The notes under the pieces: model-generated
The model's input: the letters and a program-made list of their open reading frames with translations, nothing else
What the model was told of the DNA's origin: nothing
Databases searched by the model: none
Made by a program: the position numbers and the translations under genes
Assembly (NCBI RefSeq): GCF_030655415.1
Contig: NZ_JAURVN010000014.1
Coordinates: 1 to 64,000, forward strand
Direction: 5' to 3'
Source of the DNA: Herminiimonas sp.
GTDB taxonomy: Bacteria; Pseudomonadota; Gammaproteobacteria; Burkholderiales; Burkholderiaceae
Length of the DNA: 64,000 nt
Shown here: in pieces, positions 9,955 through 18,692 of the stretch
How positions within the stretch are numbered: position 1 is the first letter of the stretch
Layout of the letters: every line of letters starts with the position of its first letter

Positions 9955-10902
9955 TTGGAATTCACGCTGATCTCATTGCTGAACGGATTGAGCTACGGCT
10001 TGCTGCTGTTCATGCTGTCATCCGGATTGACGCTTATTTTCAGCATGATGGGCGTGCTGAATTTTGCACATGCCAGCTTCTACATGATCGGCGCGTATTT
10101 CGCATACAGCATCAGTACGGCGATCGGATTCTGGCCAGCGTTGGTGCTGGCGCCGCTGGCAGTAGGTTTGCTGGGCGCGCTGGTTGAACGCTACGGTTTG
10201 CGCAAGGTGCATAAATACGGCCAGATTCCCGAACTGCTGTTTACTTATGGCTTGTCCTACGTGATTGTCGAGCTAGTGCAATTGCTATGGGGCCGCGTTG
10301 CGGTGCCTTATGTTATTCCGGCAGAGCTGCAAGGTTCGCTGTTCACGCTCTACACCACCACCTTTCCGATTTATCGCGCCTTCATGATGTTGATTGCTGT
10401 CTTGATGCTGGTCGCGATCTATTTCGTGTTGACGCGCACCCGCATAGGCTTGGTGATTCAAGCTGCCTTGACGCATCCGCAGATGGTCGAAGCGCTAGGT
10501 CACAATGTGCCGCGTGTGTTCATGTGGGTATTCGGTGGCGGTTGTGCGCTGGCGGGTTTGGCTGGCGTGATTGGTGGCAATGCATTCGTCACTGAGCCGA
10601 ATATGGCGCACGCATTGGGCAGCATCATTTTTGTTGTCGTTGTTGTGGGTGGCATGGGTTCGCTGACCGGTGCTTTGCTGGCATCGTTGTTGATAGGTGT
10701 ATTGCAGACCTTTGCGGTTGCACTGGATTTCTCACTGTTGAGCATGCTCGCTGCATTGGGCTTCAACGTAGATGAAAGCACATTCGCTTACACAGCCATG
10801 CAGCTGACGATATCGCAACTCGCTCCGATATTGCCTTACCTTTTATTAGTGCTCATATTGATCTTCAGGCCCAAAGGCTTGATGGGCACGAGGGAAGGCT
10901 AG
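9955..10902 (+). CDS. livH: Branched-chain amino acid-type ABC permease, LivH family
   Basis: This 315-residue inner-membrane permease has about eight hydrophobic segments. LivH hallmarks are LNGLSYGLLLFMLSSGLTLIFSMMGVLNFAHASFYMIGAY near the N-terminus, VVVVGGMGSLTGALLAS, and IFRPKGLMGTREG at the end. It forms the transmembrane path with LivM. The start is TTG at 9955, preceded by a GGGAAG ribosome site. A 138-base gap separates it from the binding-protein gene, and only three bases separate it from livM. Confidence 0.92.
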   Translation: MEFTLISLLNGLSYGLLLFMLSSGLTLIFSMMGVLNFAHASFYMIGAYFAYSISTAIGFWPALVLAPLAVGLLGALVERYGLRKVHKYGQIPELLFTYGLSYVIVELVQLLWGRVAVPYVIPAELQGSLFTLYTTTFPIYRAFMMLIAVLMLVAIYFVLTRTRIGLVIQAALTHPQMVEALGHNVPRVFMWVFGGGCALAGLAGVIGGNAFVTEPNMAHALGSIIFVVVVVGGMGSLTGALLASLLIGVLQTFAVALDFSLLSMLAALGFNVDESTFAYTAMQLTISQLAPILPYLLLVLILIFRPKGLMGTREG

Positions 10903-10905
10903 CCC

Positions 10906-12174
10906 ATGAAAAATTTCAATCTCGGTCGCTGGATAGTGTGGGGTGGTTTTGCCTTGAGCTTGCTCATCGCGCCCTTGATTTTCAACAAGGGCGCATCGCT
11001 GTCATTACTGTGTCAGATGGGTGCATTCATTATTCTCGCTCTGTCGTACAACATGTTGTTGGGGCAGGGCGGCATGCTGTCGTTCGGGCACGCGGTGTAT
11101 TCGGGGCTGGGTGCGTTTTGCGCTATCCACGCACTCAATCTTGCAGCTGCTGGCAGTGTGGCTATTCCCGTTTCGTTGATTCCATTGGTGGGTGGTTTTG
11201 CAGGGATGTTTTTTGGCGCACTGTTTGGTTATGTGACGACAAAAAAATCCGGCACCACGTTCGCGATGATCACGCTCGGTATTGTGGAATTGGTGTTCGC
11301 TTGTTCACTAATGTTTCCGAAATTTTTCGGCGGCGAAGGTGGGGTCTCAACGAATCGCGTCATCGGCGAACCTTTCTTCGGCATCAGTTACGGGCCGCAA
11401 ATACAGGTTTATTACCTGATCGCATTCTGGCTTTTTTTGTGCACTCTCGCGATGTTTGCATTCACGCAGACGCCGCTGGGTCGCATCATCAATGCAGTAC
11501 GTGACAATCCTGAGCGCGCAGAATTCATAGGCTACGATCCGCAATGGGTGCGCTATTTGACCTTGATGCTGTCAGCCTTCTTTGCTGGAATCTCCGGTGG
11601 TTTGACCGCCATCAATTTTGAAATCGTCAGCGCTGAAAATGTCAGCGCCTTGCGCTCCGGCTCTATCTTGTTGTTTGCGGTGATTGGCGGTACCGGCTTT
11701 TTCTTCGGTCCGCTTATTGGCGCAATCGTCGGCGTCTTTTTGACCGTCATGCTGTCGAGCTACACCAGTGCATGGCAGCTTTACTTCGGCGTGTTATTTG
11801 TGTTGATCGTCATGTATGCGCCTGGTGGAATTGCTGGGTTGATTATGCAAATTCCTGCTCTGATTCGAAGTGGAAAAATCAAGCATGTGTTGCCGCAGCT
11901 CGCGCTGGCTTTGCTGGCTGCAATGTTGGCGACGATCGGTTTTGTGATAATGGTTGAGATGCTATACCACCTGACTTTAAATGCTGCGGATGACAGCAAC
12001 ATGCAGTTATTCTATTTTGCTGTGGATACCGCGCAATCTTATAGCTGGTTAGCGGCGATTGCACTGATTGGTGTGGGTTTGGCTGGCTGGATAGGTATGC
12101 GTAGAAGACTTTGTCTTGTCTGGAATACAGTCGATTCAGTAAGCTCAGCTAAAGATCAGCAGGTGCAGGTATGA
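10906..12174 (+). CDS. livM: Branched-chain amino acid-type ABC permease, LivM family, with long C-terminus
   Basis: This partner permease has the LivM signatures ALSYNMLLGQGGMLSFGHAVYSGLGAF, AVRDNPERAEFIGYD and VIGGTGFFFGPLIGAIVG. At 422 residues it is longer than the usual 300-360. The extra part (about 325-422) adds at least two hydrophobic segments (ALALLAAMLATIGFVIMVEM and AAIALIGVGLAGWIGM) after the normal end, which places additional membrane helices beyond the core. The stop overlaps livG by ATGA. Confidence 0.92.
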   Translation: MKNFNLGRWIVWGGFALSLLIAPLIFNKGASLSLLCQMGAFIILALSYNMLLGQGGMLSFGHAVYSGLGAFCAIHALNLAAAGSVAIPVSLIPLVGGFAGMFFGALFGYVTTKKSGTTFAMITLGIVELVFACSLMFPKFFGGEGGVSTNRVIGEPFFGISYGPQIQVYYLIAFWLFLCTLAMFAFTQTPLGRIINAVRDNPERAEFIGYDPQWVRYLTLMLSAFFAGISGGLTAINFEIVSAENVSALRSGSILLFAVIGGTGFFFGPLIGAIVGVFLTVMLSSYTSAWQLYFGVLFVLIVMYAPGGIAGLIMQIPALIRSGKIKHVLPQLALALLAAMLATIGFVIMVEMLYHLTLNAADDSNMQLFYFAVDTAQSYSWLAAIALIGVGLAGWIGMRRRLCLVWNTVDSVSSAKDQQVQV

Positions 12175-12944
12175 GCGCACTTGTGCCCGCAATCGAACTC
12201 ATCGACGTCCGGAAAAGTTTTGGCAAAACCGAAATTATCCGTGGCGCCAATTTGCAAATACAGCAGGGCCAGCGTTACGCCCTGATCGGTCCGAATGGCG
12301 CCGGAAAATCCACATTGTTCAATTTGATTTCCGGTCGTTTCCCGCTGAGCAGTGGCGATATTCTATTGAATGGCAAAAGCATTGCCGGCCGTAGGCCATA
12401 TCAAATCAATCGACTTGGCTTGTCACGCAGCTTTCAAATCACAAACATCTTCCATCGCTTAAGCGTGTTTGAAAATTTACGCTGCGCAGTGCTGTGGTCG
12501 CTTGGTTATCGCTATTCGTTTTGGCATCGCTTGAATGCTTTGAAAGATGCAAATGCGTTGGCCGAAAAAGTCATGGAAGAAATCGGTTTGCAGGCGAGAC
12601 GAGATGTCGACGCAGGTTTGCTGACTTATGCAGAACAACGCGCGCTTGAGATAGGCATCACGATTGCTGGCGGTGCTGAAATCATTTTGCTGGATGAACC
12701 GACTGCCGGCATGAGTCGTTCGGAAGCCGAAGCCGCGGTTGAATTGATACGCAAAGTCACCGTTGGCAAAACGTTGTTGATGGTCGAGCACGACATGAGC
12801 GTGGTTTTCGATCTGGCAGATCGCGTTGCTGTATTGGTCTATGGCGAGATTATCGCGTGCGATACGCCGGCTGAAATTCGCAAGAACGAGCATGTGCAGC
12901 AAGCGTATCTCGGCAGCTCAGCAAATAGCGAGGAGCTTGTATGA
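12171..12944 (+). CDS. livG: ABC transporter ATP-binding protein, LivG family
   Basis: This 257-residue ATPase has Walker A GPNGAGKST, Walker B IILLDEPTAGMS, and a switch His in LLMVEHDMSVVFDLADRV. The LivG-type RSFQITNIFHRLSVFENLRCA stretch marks the subfamily. The usual LSYGxQR signature reads LTYAEQRALEIG here, an acceptable variant. It energises import with LivF and is coupled by four-base overlaps on both sides. All ATP-site residues look intact, unlike LivF. Confidence 0.93.
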   Translation: MSALVPAIELIDVRKSFGKTEIIRGANLQIQQGQRYALIGPNGAGKSTLFNLISGRFPLSSGDILLNGKSIAGRRPYQINRLGLSRSFQITNIFHRLSVFENLRCAVLWSLGYRYSFWHRLNALKDANALAEKVMEEIGLQARRDVDAGLLTYAEQRALEIGITIAGGAEIILLDEPTAGMSRSEAEAAVELIRKVTVGKTLLMVEHDMSVVFDLADRVAVLVYGEIIACDTPAEIRKNEHVQQAYLGSSANSEELV

Positions 12945-13642
12945 GTGCGCTACTCGAAATTAAAAACCTGCACGCCTACTACGATAAAAGTCATGTGCTG
13001 CACGGCGTGGATCTGGTGGTGAAGCAGGGTGAAATCGTCAGTCTGTTGGGACGTAACGGCGTTGGCCGTTCAACTACCGTCAAGGCAGCGATGGGCATGG
13101 TAGCGGCGACCGGTTCGCTAATATTTAAAGGCCAAGAAAGTTTGGGTTTGCAGACCTTTCAACTTGCACAAAAAGGTTTGGCGTACGTGGCAGAAAGTCG
13201 CGATGTTTTTCCCACATTGACGGTAGCGCAGAATTTATTGTTGGGCGAAAAACGAAACGGTCCTTCGCGTTGGAATGCTGATGATATGTATCGTTTGTTC
13301 CCACAACTTAAAGCACGTCAGCACGTTGCTGCTGGCATGCTATCCGGTGGCGAACAGCAAATGCTGGCTTTGTGCCGCAGCTTGATGGGCGACCCCGATT
13401 TGATCATGATCGATGAACCGACCGAAGGCCTGGCCCCGCAAATCGTCGAGCTGGTGGCCGAGTTTTTGAAGGAATTGGTACAGCGCGGTGTATCGGTTTT
13501 GCTGATCGAACAAAAGCTCGATATTGCGCTAAAGATTTCTCAGCGCGTATATGTGATGGGACACGGAAAAATCGTATTTGAAGGTTCGCCGCAAGCGCTG
13601 CAATCAGATGCCGCAATACGCAAAGAGTGGTTGGCGGTTTAA
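12941..13642 (+). CDS. livF: ABC transporter ATP-binding protein, LivF family, with Arg in Walker A
   Basis: This 233-residue LivF-type ATPase has LSGGEQQMLALCRSLM (signature), IMIDEPTEGLAP (Walker B) and LLIEQKLDIAL (switch region with Gln where His is usual, common in LivF). Walker A reads GRNGVGRST: the invariant Lys is Arg43, codon CGT at 13067-13069. The nucleotide site may be weakened, with LivG carrying catalysis, or Arg may work. It is last in the operon. No terminator is evident in the 40 bases before the convergent diguanylate cyclase. Confidence 0.92.
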   Translation: MSALLEIKNLHAYYDKSHVLHGVDLVVKQGEIVSLLGRNGVGRSTTVKAAMGMVAATGSLIFKGQESLGLQTFQLAQKGLAYVAESRDVFPTLTVAQNLLLGEKRNGPSRWNADDMYRLFPQLKARQHVAAGMLSGGEQQMLALCRSLMGDPDLIMIDEPTEGLAPQIVELVAEFLKELVQRGVSVLLIEQKLDIALKISQRVYVMGHGKIVFEGSPQALQSDAAIRKEWLAV

Positions 13643-13682
13643 TAAAGTCTGTTGAATAAACTCTATTAATTAAACTAATCGA

Positions 13683-15266
13683 TCAAATACTTGTAGTGCT
13701 GGATGCAATAGCGCATACGCGATTACGACCATTCTCTTTCGCTTGATAAAGCGCCTGATCAGCGGTGTGTACCAATTCTTGTGCAGAGTTCGCTGGCAGA
13801 CTGCTACGCACTGGGAAGATAGCGGTTACGCCAGCGCTGATGGTGACGATGGATTCTCGATTTTCTGTGTGCGCTATGTTCAGTTCTTGTACTGCCGCAC
13901 GTGCGCGTTCTGCGACTACTGTGGCGCCGTCTATATCTGTGCCTGGCAGCAGAATGACAAATTCTTCTCCGCCGTAACGAGCGACCAGATCGCCAGGTCT
14001 GCTTTGCACGGTTTTTAGCGCGGCACTGACAAGCCTCAGGCATTCATCGCCTTGCGGATGGCCATAGAGATCGTTGTATTTCTTGAAGTGATCGACATCC
14101 AGCATGATGACGGCGAGTGGTGTTTTGTTGCGTATGGCGCGTGCGTATTCTTCGCTTAGTGCGGCATCGAAGCGACGTCGATTTGCCAATCCAGTTAATC
14201 CATCCATTAATGCCAAGGCGGCCAATTCGCGATTGGTTTTCTCGAGATCATCTTGCGTTGCACGTAACTCCGATTGTGTGCGTTCACGTATCGCAATTTG
14301 ATGGATTAGACGTAAGCCCAATATCCATAACAGCGCAATCAAGACCGCGCTGGCCAGCGCAAAGCGTATGCTTTCATCGAGCCAACTGGCTAGTACTTCT
14401 TCCTTTGATAAAGCTACACTAATCAGCAATGGATAATGCTCAAGATGGCGATAACTGTATATCCGCTCAATCTTGTCGATAATTGGTACCAATATCGTAG
14501 TGGCCGCCGGTCCATTTTTTAAATAGTGCTGATATACCGGTCCTTTTTTAATGTCGCGGCCTATCATTTTTTCGTCAAATGGACGTCGTATCAACATAGT
14601 GCCAGTGTCAGACGCCAGAAAAATTGAACCGGATTTGCCGATATCAAAGCTTTCATAAAACGTGCGGAAATATTGCATGTTGATGGTTGCCAGCACCACG
14701 CCGGCAAAGCTACCGTCAGGATGTTGCAGACGACGCGACACGGTAATGATCCAGTCGCCGGTGGAACGGCTGCGTACTGCAGGCCCGATGTATGGACCTC
14801 GAGCCGCATTCTCTCTATGAAATATGAAGTATTCGCGATCTGCGTTATTCAAATCGGTACGCAGAATTTCTTGCGAATTGACGATCCAGCGGCCTTCTTC
14901 GTCGTAGACAAAAATACCGTGCAATAGATCCAGATCCTTAACGCGTTGTCGCAAGAAGATATTCATGCGATCAAGATGCTCACGGTTCCAGGAATCCTTT
15001 TCCAACATCTCTACTAAACCTACCAGCACGTTGTCGATGCCGCCTATGGTGTCTTCACCATGTTGCGCCAGTGCGCGTGCCATATTGGCAGTGGTAATCT
15101 TGCTTTCGTTTAGTTTGCTCGCGCGCGCATGCCAGCTATTCCAAGCGAGGATGCTGATAAGTAAAAGAGTAACTAGGAAGATAAACGCAGTGAGACGTTC
15201 CTGAAGGGAAGGGCGTCTTAATTTTTTTGATGCGGGCTGGGTGGAATCAGTCAAAATTTTTGCCAA
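13683..15266 (-). CDS. Membrane diguanylate cyclase with Cache sensor and GGDEF domain
   Basis: This 527-residue signalling protein makes c-di-GMP from GTP. One membrane helix lies near residues 27-47 and another near 305-325. Between them is a periplasmic double-Cache/PDC sensor (contains [22 protein letters not shown]). A short linker leads to GGDEF (about 355-520) with an intact RYGGEEF active site. An inhibitory RxxD I-site (RPGD) sits five residues before GGEEF. The TTG start at 15266 has no clear ribosome site and is uncertain. It lies downstream of the phospholipase D-like gene on the same strand; the sensed ligand is unknown. Confidence 0.92.
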   Translation of the reverse strand: MAKILTDSTQPASKKLRRPSLQERLTAFIFLVTLLLISILAWNSWHARASKLNESKITTANMARALAQHGEDTIGGIDNVLVGLVEMLEKDSWNREHLDRMNIFLRQRVKDLDLLHGIFVYDEEGRWIVNSQEILRTDLNNADREYFIFHRENAARGPYIGPAVRSRSTGDWIITVSRRLQHPDGSFAGVVLATINMQYFRTFYESFDIGKSGSIFLASDTGTMLIRRPFDEKMIGRDIKKGPVYQHYLKNGPAATTILVPIIDKIERIYSYRHLEHYPLLISVALSKEEVLASWLDESIRFALASAVLIALLWILGLRLIHQIAIRERTQSELRATQDDLEKTNRELAALALMDGLTGLANRRRFDAALSEEYARAIRNKTPLAVIMLDVDHFKKYNDLYGHPQGDECLRLVSAALKTVQSRPGDLVARYGGEEFVILLPGTDIDGATVVAERARAAVQELNIAHTENRESIVTISAGVTAIFPVRSSLPANSAQELVHTADQALYQAKENGRNRVCAIASSTTSI

Positions 15267-15272
15267 GACTAA

Positions 15273-15302
15273 GAGTGCACGATTATAGCGCGTCGTGCAC
15301 TC
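15273..15302. repeat. 10-bp perfect inverted repeat ahead of the diguanylate cyclase gene
   Basis: GAGTGCACGA (15273-15282) and TCGTGCACTC (15293-15302) pair exactly around a 10-base loop, seven bases upstream of the proposed TTG start. It has no T-run on the minus strand. It could be a regulator site or an RNA hairpin affecting translation. Confidence 0.6.
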
Positions 15303-15397
15303 GGCTCATTTTTATCTTTTTGATAACCAAAGCGCTCAGTTTTTTGAATGCTAGCGGGAGGAATATATCTTCGGATGTAGCTCTGCGGCTGTTGCTA

Positions 15398-16786
15398 TTA
15401 AAGCCAGTATTCCAAACGACGAGCCATCCATTCGCGCATACGGTCTGAAGCAGGGCGTTCTTCCCATTTTGAAGGATCGATTTCCACCGAATTTTTCAAA
15501 TCTTCATTGAAAGCACTTTCCATGACAGTGCCAAAGTTTTGATCAATCGCAATCAGATTCACTTCGCTATTGTGCAAAAAGCTGCGCATATCCAGATTAG
15601 TCGAGCCCACAGTCGACCAGTAACCATCGATGACTGCGGTCTTCGCGTGCAGGACGGATTCCTGCAATTCAAAGATGCGTACGCCACTAGCCAATAATTG
15701 GGAATAAAAAGAACGGCCTGCATGTCTGACCATGCTTGCATCCGACACGCCGGGGAAAACAATCTTCACATCGACACCGCGTTTGGCTGCCTTGGTGAGC
15801 GCATCCACCATCTGCACATCCGGTACGAAGTAGGAGTTGGTAATGTGTATCGAAGTCTTAGCTTCCTGCATGGCGAGGATGTAAGCCTTGTAGATTTCAA
15901 AATCGCCGCCAGGTTCGCTGCCGATGACGCGCACAATTTTGTCGCCTACTGGTTTCAGAGGTGGAAAGTATTTGCGTGCAGCGAGATCATCGACTTTTTG
16001 ACTGACCCAAGTCTGCATGAACAACCATTGAAAGGATGCCACGGCTGGTCCTTCGACTTGAATATGCGTGTCACGCCAGCCAAGATTCGAATGGTTTTTC
16101 GAACGTGAACGAAAGAGCGAGCCAGAAGAATAATCATCCGTAATATTGATGCCACCGGTAAAAGCGATGCTGCCATCGACTACCAAAATTTTGCGGTGAT
16201 CGCGATTATTCAAGTTCCATGAAATCATCCGTTTGAAAGGATTAACAGGATTGAATTCGACTACGCTGATGCCAGCATCGCGCAGTTTCTGAAAGAATTC
16301 TGGCGGAGTGCCGAGCGAACCTATGCTGTCGTAAATTACATTAACTTGCACACCTTCGCGCTGCTTTTGTATCAGCAGATCGGCGAACTCGCCGCCCAAA
16401 CCTTCCTTGTCGAAAATATAGGTTTCCAGATTGATGTGGTCTTTGGCATTTTTGATCGCCGCCATCATCGCCGCCATTGTTTGCGGGCCATCATTCAAGA
16501 GTGTGAGTTTGTTGCCGGCGATGAGCGGGCGTCCGGTAGCGGCTTCTTCCAGCGCAGCCAACTCTGGTAAATCGACTTTTGCACTACGCAGTCTTTGTGA
16601 GAGCAAGGACTCCGTTTTGGCTTTGGATAATGTGCCTTGCGTCGTTTGTACGGTTGCCGAATCCTCAGCATCCAACGATGTTTTTAAATAATTAACATCG
16701 GGGAGCGATGCACAAGCAGTCATCGAAAGGCAAAATGCCACGAGTGAAAAGCTCTTCAAGAGTTGAACGCGACATTGATTACGCAT
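15398..16786 (-). CDS. Phospholipase D-like lipoprotein (cardiolipin synthase family)
   Basis: This 462-residue protein has two HKD phosphodiesterase motifs: HRKILVVDG with GGINI (about 200-220), and HAKTAVIDG with GSTNLD (about 385-410). That is the pattern of phospholipase D and cardiolipin synthases, which form cardiolipin from phosphatidyl donors. Instead of the membrane helices of ClsA it starts with a lipoprotein signal (LSMTAC), so it should be lipid-anchored in the envelope. ClsC-type enzymes are the closest comparison I can offer. Its substrate is not established. Confidence 0.85.
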   Translation of the reverse strand: MRNQCRVQLLKSFSLVAFCLSMTACASLPDVNYLKTSLDAEDSATVQTTQGTLSKAKTESLLSQRLRSAKVDLPELAALEEAATGRPLIAGNKLTLLNDGPQTMAAMMAAIKNAKDHINLETYIFDKEGLGGEFADLLIQKQREGVQVNVIYDSIGSLGTPPEFFQKLRDAGISVVEFNPVNPFKRMISWNLNNRDHRKILVVDGSIAFTGGINITDDYSSGSLFRSRSKNHSNLGWRDTHIQVEGPAVASFQWLFMQTWVSQKVDDLAARKYFPPLKPVGDKIVRVIGSEPGGDFEIYKAYILAMQEAKTSIHITNSYFVPDVQMVDALTKAAKRGVDVKIVFPGVSDASMVRHAGRSFYSQLLASGVRIFELQESVLHAKTAVIDGYWSTVGSTNLDMRSFLHNSEVNLIAIDQNFGTVMESAFNEDLKNSVEIDPSKWEERPASDRMREWMARRLEYWL

Positions 16787-17102
16787 AATGATTTTTATAT
16801 TTTAGATTGTTCAACAAGATCAATAGCTGCTTGATTCCAAGCCCGATAACTGAGTAAGTAAGCGCAAATATCTTTTAATTAATCTTTAAAAAGAATGTCG
16901 CATTTACAGCTGATAGGCTAATCGATAGGACAGCAAATTTTCTCAAAAGTTGGCTGCCAAGCAAACTTTCTTTTTTGTATTTGTTGTGGTTTTGATTCGT
17001 GTAATTTTTACAGTCCAGCATTCATGCTTCACTTATTTAAAGTATTTGGATCCGCTGTCGTTAATAAGATAGACGCGCCACTTCAGGCGCATAAAGGCGA
17101 AT
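16787..17102. other. Intergenic region between divergent genes
   Basis: This 316-base AT-rich stretch lies between the lipoprotein and yjfB starts. It holds the FliA-like promoter at 17038-17064 and a small hairpin in the leader (GCGCC 17075-17079, GGCGC 17086-17090) just ahead of the AAAGGCGA ribosome site of yjfB. No other gene is seen. Confidence 0.7.
17038..17064 (+). promoter_or_regulatory. Sigma-28 (FliA)-type promoter for yjfB
   Basis: TAAAGTAT (17038-17045), 11 bases, then GTCGTTAA (17057-17064). The enterobacterial FliA consensus is TAAAGTTT-N11-GCCGATAA, so this matches 7 of 8 and 6 of 8 with exact spacing. It fits the motility family of the gene it precedes, 39 bases upstream of the start codon. 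Confidence 0.7.
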
Positions 17103-17291
17103 ATGGACGTAAGCAATATTGCTAATTTGGCGACAAGCATGGCGCAGCAGCGTAACAATATGGATGTCTCGGTTGCTGTTTTCAAAAAAGCACTGGACGC
17201 ACAAAGCTCCGCAGCGCTTTCCTTGATCGAAGCGATCCCGACCGTGTCGCTGCCTCCTCATCTTGGTAACAACGTCAATACAAAAGCTTAA
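17103..17291 (+). CDS. yjfB: YjfB-like putative motility protein
   Basis: This 62-residue protein begins MDVSNIANLATSMAQQ and ends LPPHLGNNVNTKA, matching the small YjfB/putative motility protein family (about 60 aa, conserved DVS...IA..AT.M start and LG.N(I/V)(D/N)T.A end). Members are associated with flagellar regulons but their function is not defined. An AAAGGCGA ribosome site precedes ATG at 17103, and a sigma-28-like promoter lies upstream. The stop codon falls inside a perfect inverted repeat. Confidence 0.85.
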   Translation: MDVSNIANLATSMAQQRNNMDVSVAVFKKALDAQSSAALSLIEAIPTVSLPPHLGNNVNTKA

Positions 17292-17310
17292 GCAAAAAAG
17301 CTTTTGTATT
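17277..17310. terminator. 13-bp perfect hairpin at the end of yjfB
   Basis: AATACAAAAGCTT (17277-17289) pairs with AAGCTTTTGTATT (17298-17310) around an 8-base loop; the yjfB stop lies within it. There is no strong T-tract after it, so it may end or stabilise the yjfB transcript. Confidence 0.6.
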
Positions 17311-17381
17311 AGCGCATTTTGCAGTTGCAAAATCGACCATACGTCCGCATCTGTTTCTCTTTGAGAAATAGCTAAGGACAT

Positions 17382-17981
17382 ATGGAAACTGCAGATGCGA
17401 TACACGAATTCTGGTTCGGCACTGACACCGATGACGCCAAGGTTGCTGATCAAAAGGCAAAACTCTGGTGGTCCAAAGACACTGCGGTTGATCACAATAT
17501 CGCGCAGCGTTTTGAAAAATCAACATTGGCTGCTGCCGATGGCTTATTGGATTCATGGAAGTCCACCCCGCGCGGATTGCTTGCGCTCATCCTGCTCACC
17601 GATCAATTCCCCCGCAATATATATCGCGGCACGCCAGCGTCGTTTGCATACGATCACTTCGCCTTGCAATTGTGTAAGCAAGCGCTGGAGCAGGGTGTCG
17701 ATCAATTATTACGACCGATAGAACGCGTGTTTTTCTATTTGCCGTTGGAGCATTCTGAAGCGATCGCTGATCAGGAACGCGCAGTGCAATTGATGGCACA
17801 ACTTGCGAGCGAGGTATCCGCTGCGCAGAAAAGCACCTTCGATGGCTTCCATCAATTTGCAATTCGCCATCGCGATATCATTGCCCGCTTCGGGCGCTTC
17901 CCGCATCGTAATGAAATTTTGGGGCGAACTTCAACCGAGGAAGAAATTGCGTTTCTGAAAACGGCAGGGTCTTCGTTCTGA
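17382..17981 (+). CDS. DUF924 family protein
   Basis: This 199-residue cytosolic protein matches the DUF924 family: HEFWFG at the start, WWSKDTAVD, TPRGLLALILLTDQFPRNIYRGTPASFAYD, FFYLPLEHSE, and the end segment FGRFPHRNEILGR. The family is all-helical and TPR-like with unknown biochemical role. ATG at 17382 has an AAGGA ribosome site. It is read in the same direction as yjfB but after a hairpin, so cotranscription is uncertain. Confidence 0.9.
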   Translation: METADAIHEFWFGTDTDDAKVADQKAKLWWSKDTAVDHNIAQRFEKSTLAAADGLLDSWKSTPRGLLALILLTDQFPRNIYRGTPASFAYDHFALQLCKQALEQGVDQLLRPIERVFFYLPLEHSEAIADQERAVQLMAQLASEVSAAQKSTFDGFHQFAIRHRDIIARFGRFPHRNEILGRTSTEEEIAFLKTAGSSF

Positions 17982-18037
17982 AGATATATAGATACGTCTA
18001 TTTCAACCAAAAATAGACGTTCTTCTAAAAATGCATA

Positions 18038-18412
18038 TCACTTTTTAGGTCTTGTTTCTTGCGTACATGATCCTGTGGCCTCGACTTCCGAGGCCACATT
18101 TTTGTAAACGTATTGAGATGTCTGGCGGTCAAAATACTGACTGGTAGTTCCATCTTCAGCAAACACAACTCTGCTTGCATTAATGTCTTTTGGAAAACCA
18201 TCTTCTGAATGTCGAAATCCATTTCCCATATCAACAGATGATTTGAAAAAGCGCGGTTCAAAATCAATCTCATACTTTCGCTTGTATGTTGATGAAGTCT
18301 GATTTTTAGCGACTTCTTTGACACTGCAAACAACAATCAAATCAGCTGCATTTGATTGAATCAAAAACATCGTTAATAAGAGTCCTGCTATGCCCTTGTA
18401 TAGGTGCTTCAT
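18038..18412 (-). CDS. Small exported hypothetical protein
   Basis: This 124-residue product is not recognised. It has a signal peptide (MKHLYKGIAGLLLTMFLIQSNA before ADLIVVCSV) and a mature region of about 100 residues rich in charged and polar residues, with two Cys (in VVCSV and GSCTQ) that could form a disulfide. It stands alone, convergent with the DUF924 gene. Base composition is a little more AT-rich than the neighbours. Confidence 0.65.
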   Translation of the reverse strand: MKHLYKGIAGLLLTMFLIQSNAADLIVVCSVKEVAKNQTSSTYKRKYEIDFEPRFFKSSVDMGNGFRHSEDGFPKDINASRVVFAEDGTTSQYFDRQTSQYVYKNVASEVEATGSCTQETRPKK

Positions 18413-18692
18413 TAAATTCCTTCTACCGCGATATTGCGCGTGATAAATTTTCTGTAAAGTGGTTCTTCAATCAAGTGCTTAAATGTTAGGAGCTTAAATA
18501 GCAAAAACGTTCCGACGTAGACCATTCGTACCAACATTCCTTATCCGCATGCCAGGACTAAATGATTGTTCTGGTTATGCGGTGGCAAGCGATAAAACTC
18601 TTTTAATCGGAGAGCGACAACGTGACTTGCTTCAAGAAAAGAATCGCGAAAAATACTGCGATAATCATCCAAAGTATTTTGTGATCTTTCAC

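Noticed and set aside
17061..17495. Minus-strand open frame of 144 codons across yjfB and the start of the DUF924 gene
   Set aside because: It is antisense to two supported genes, crosses a hairpin and shows no recognisable domain.
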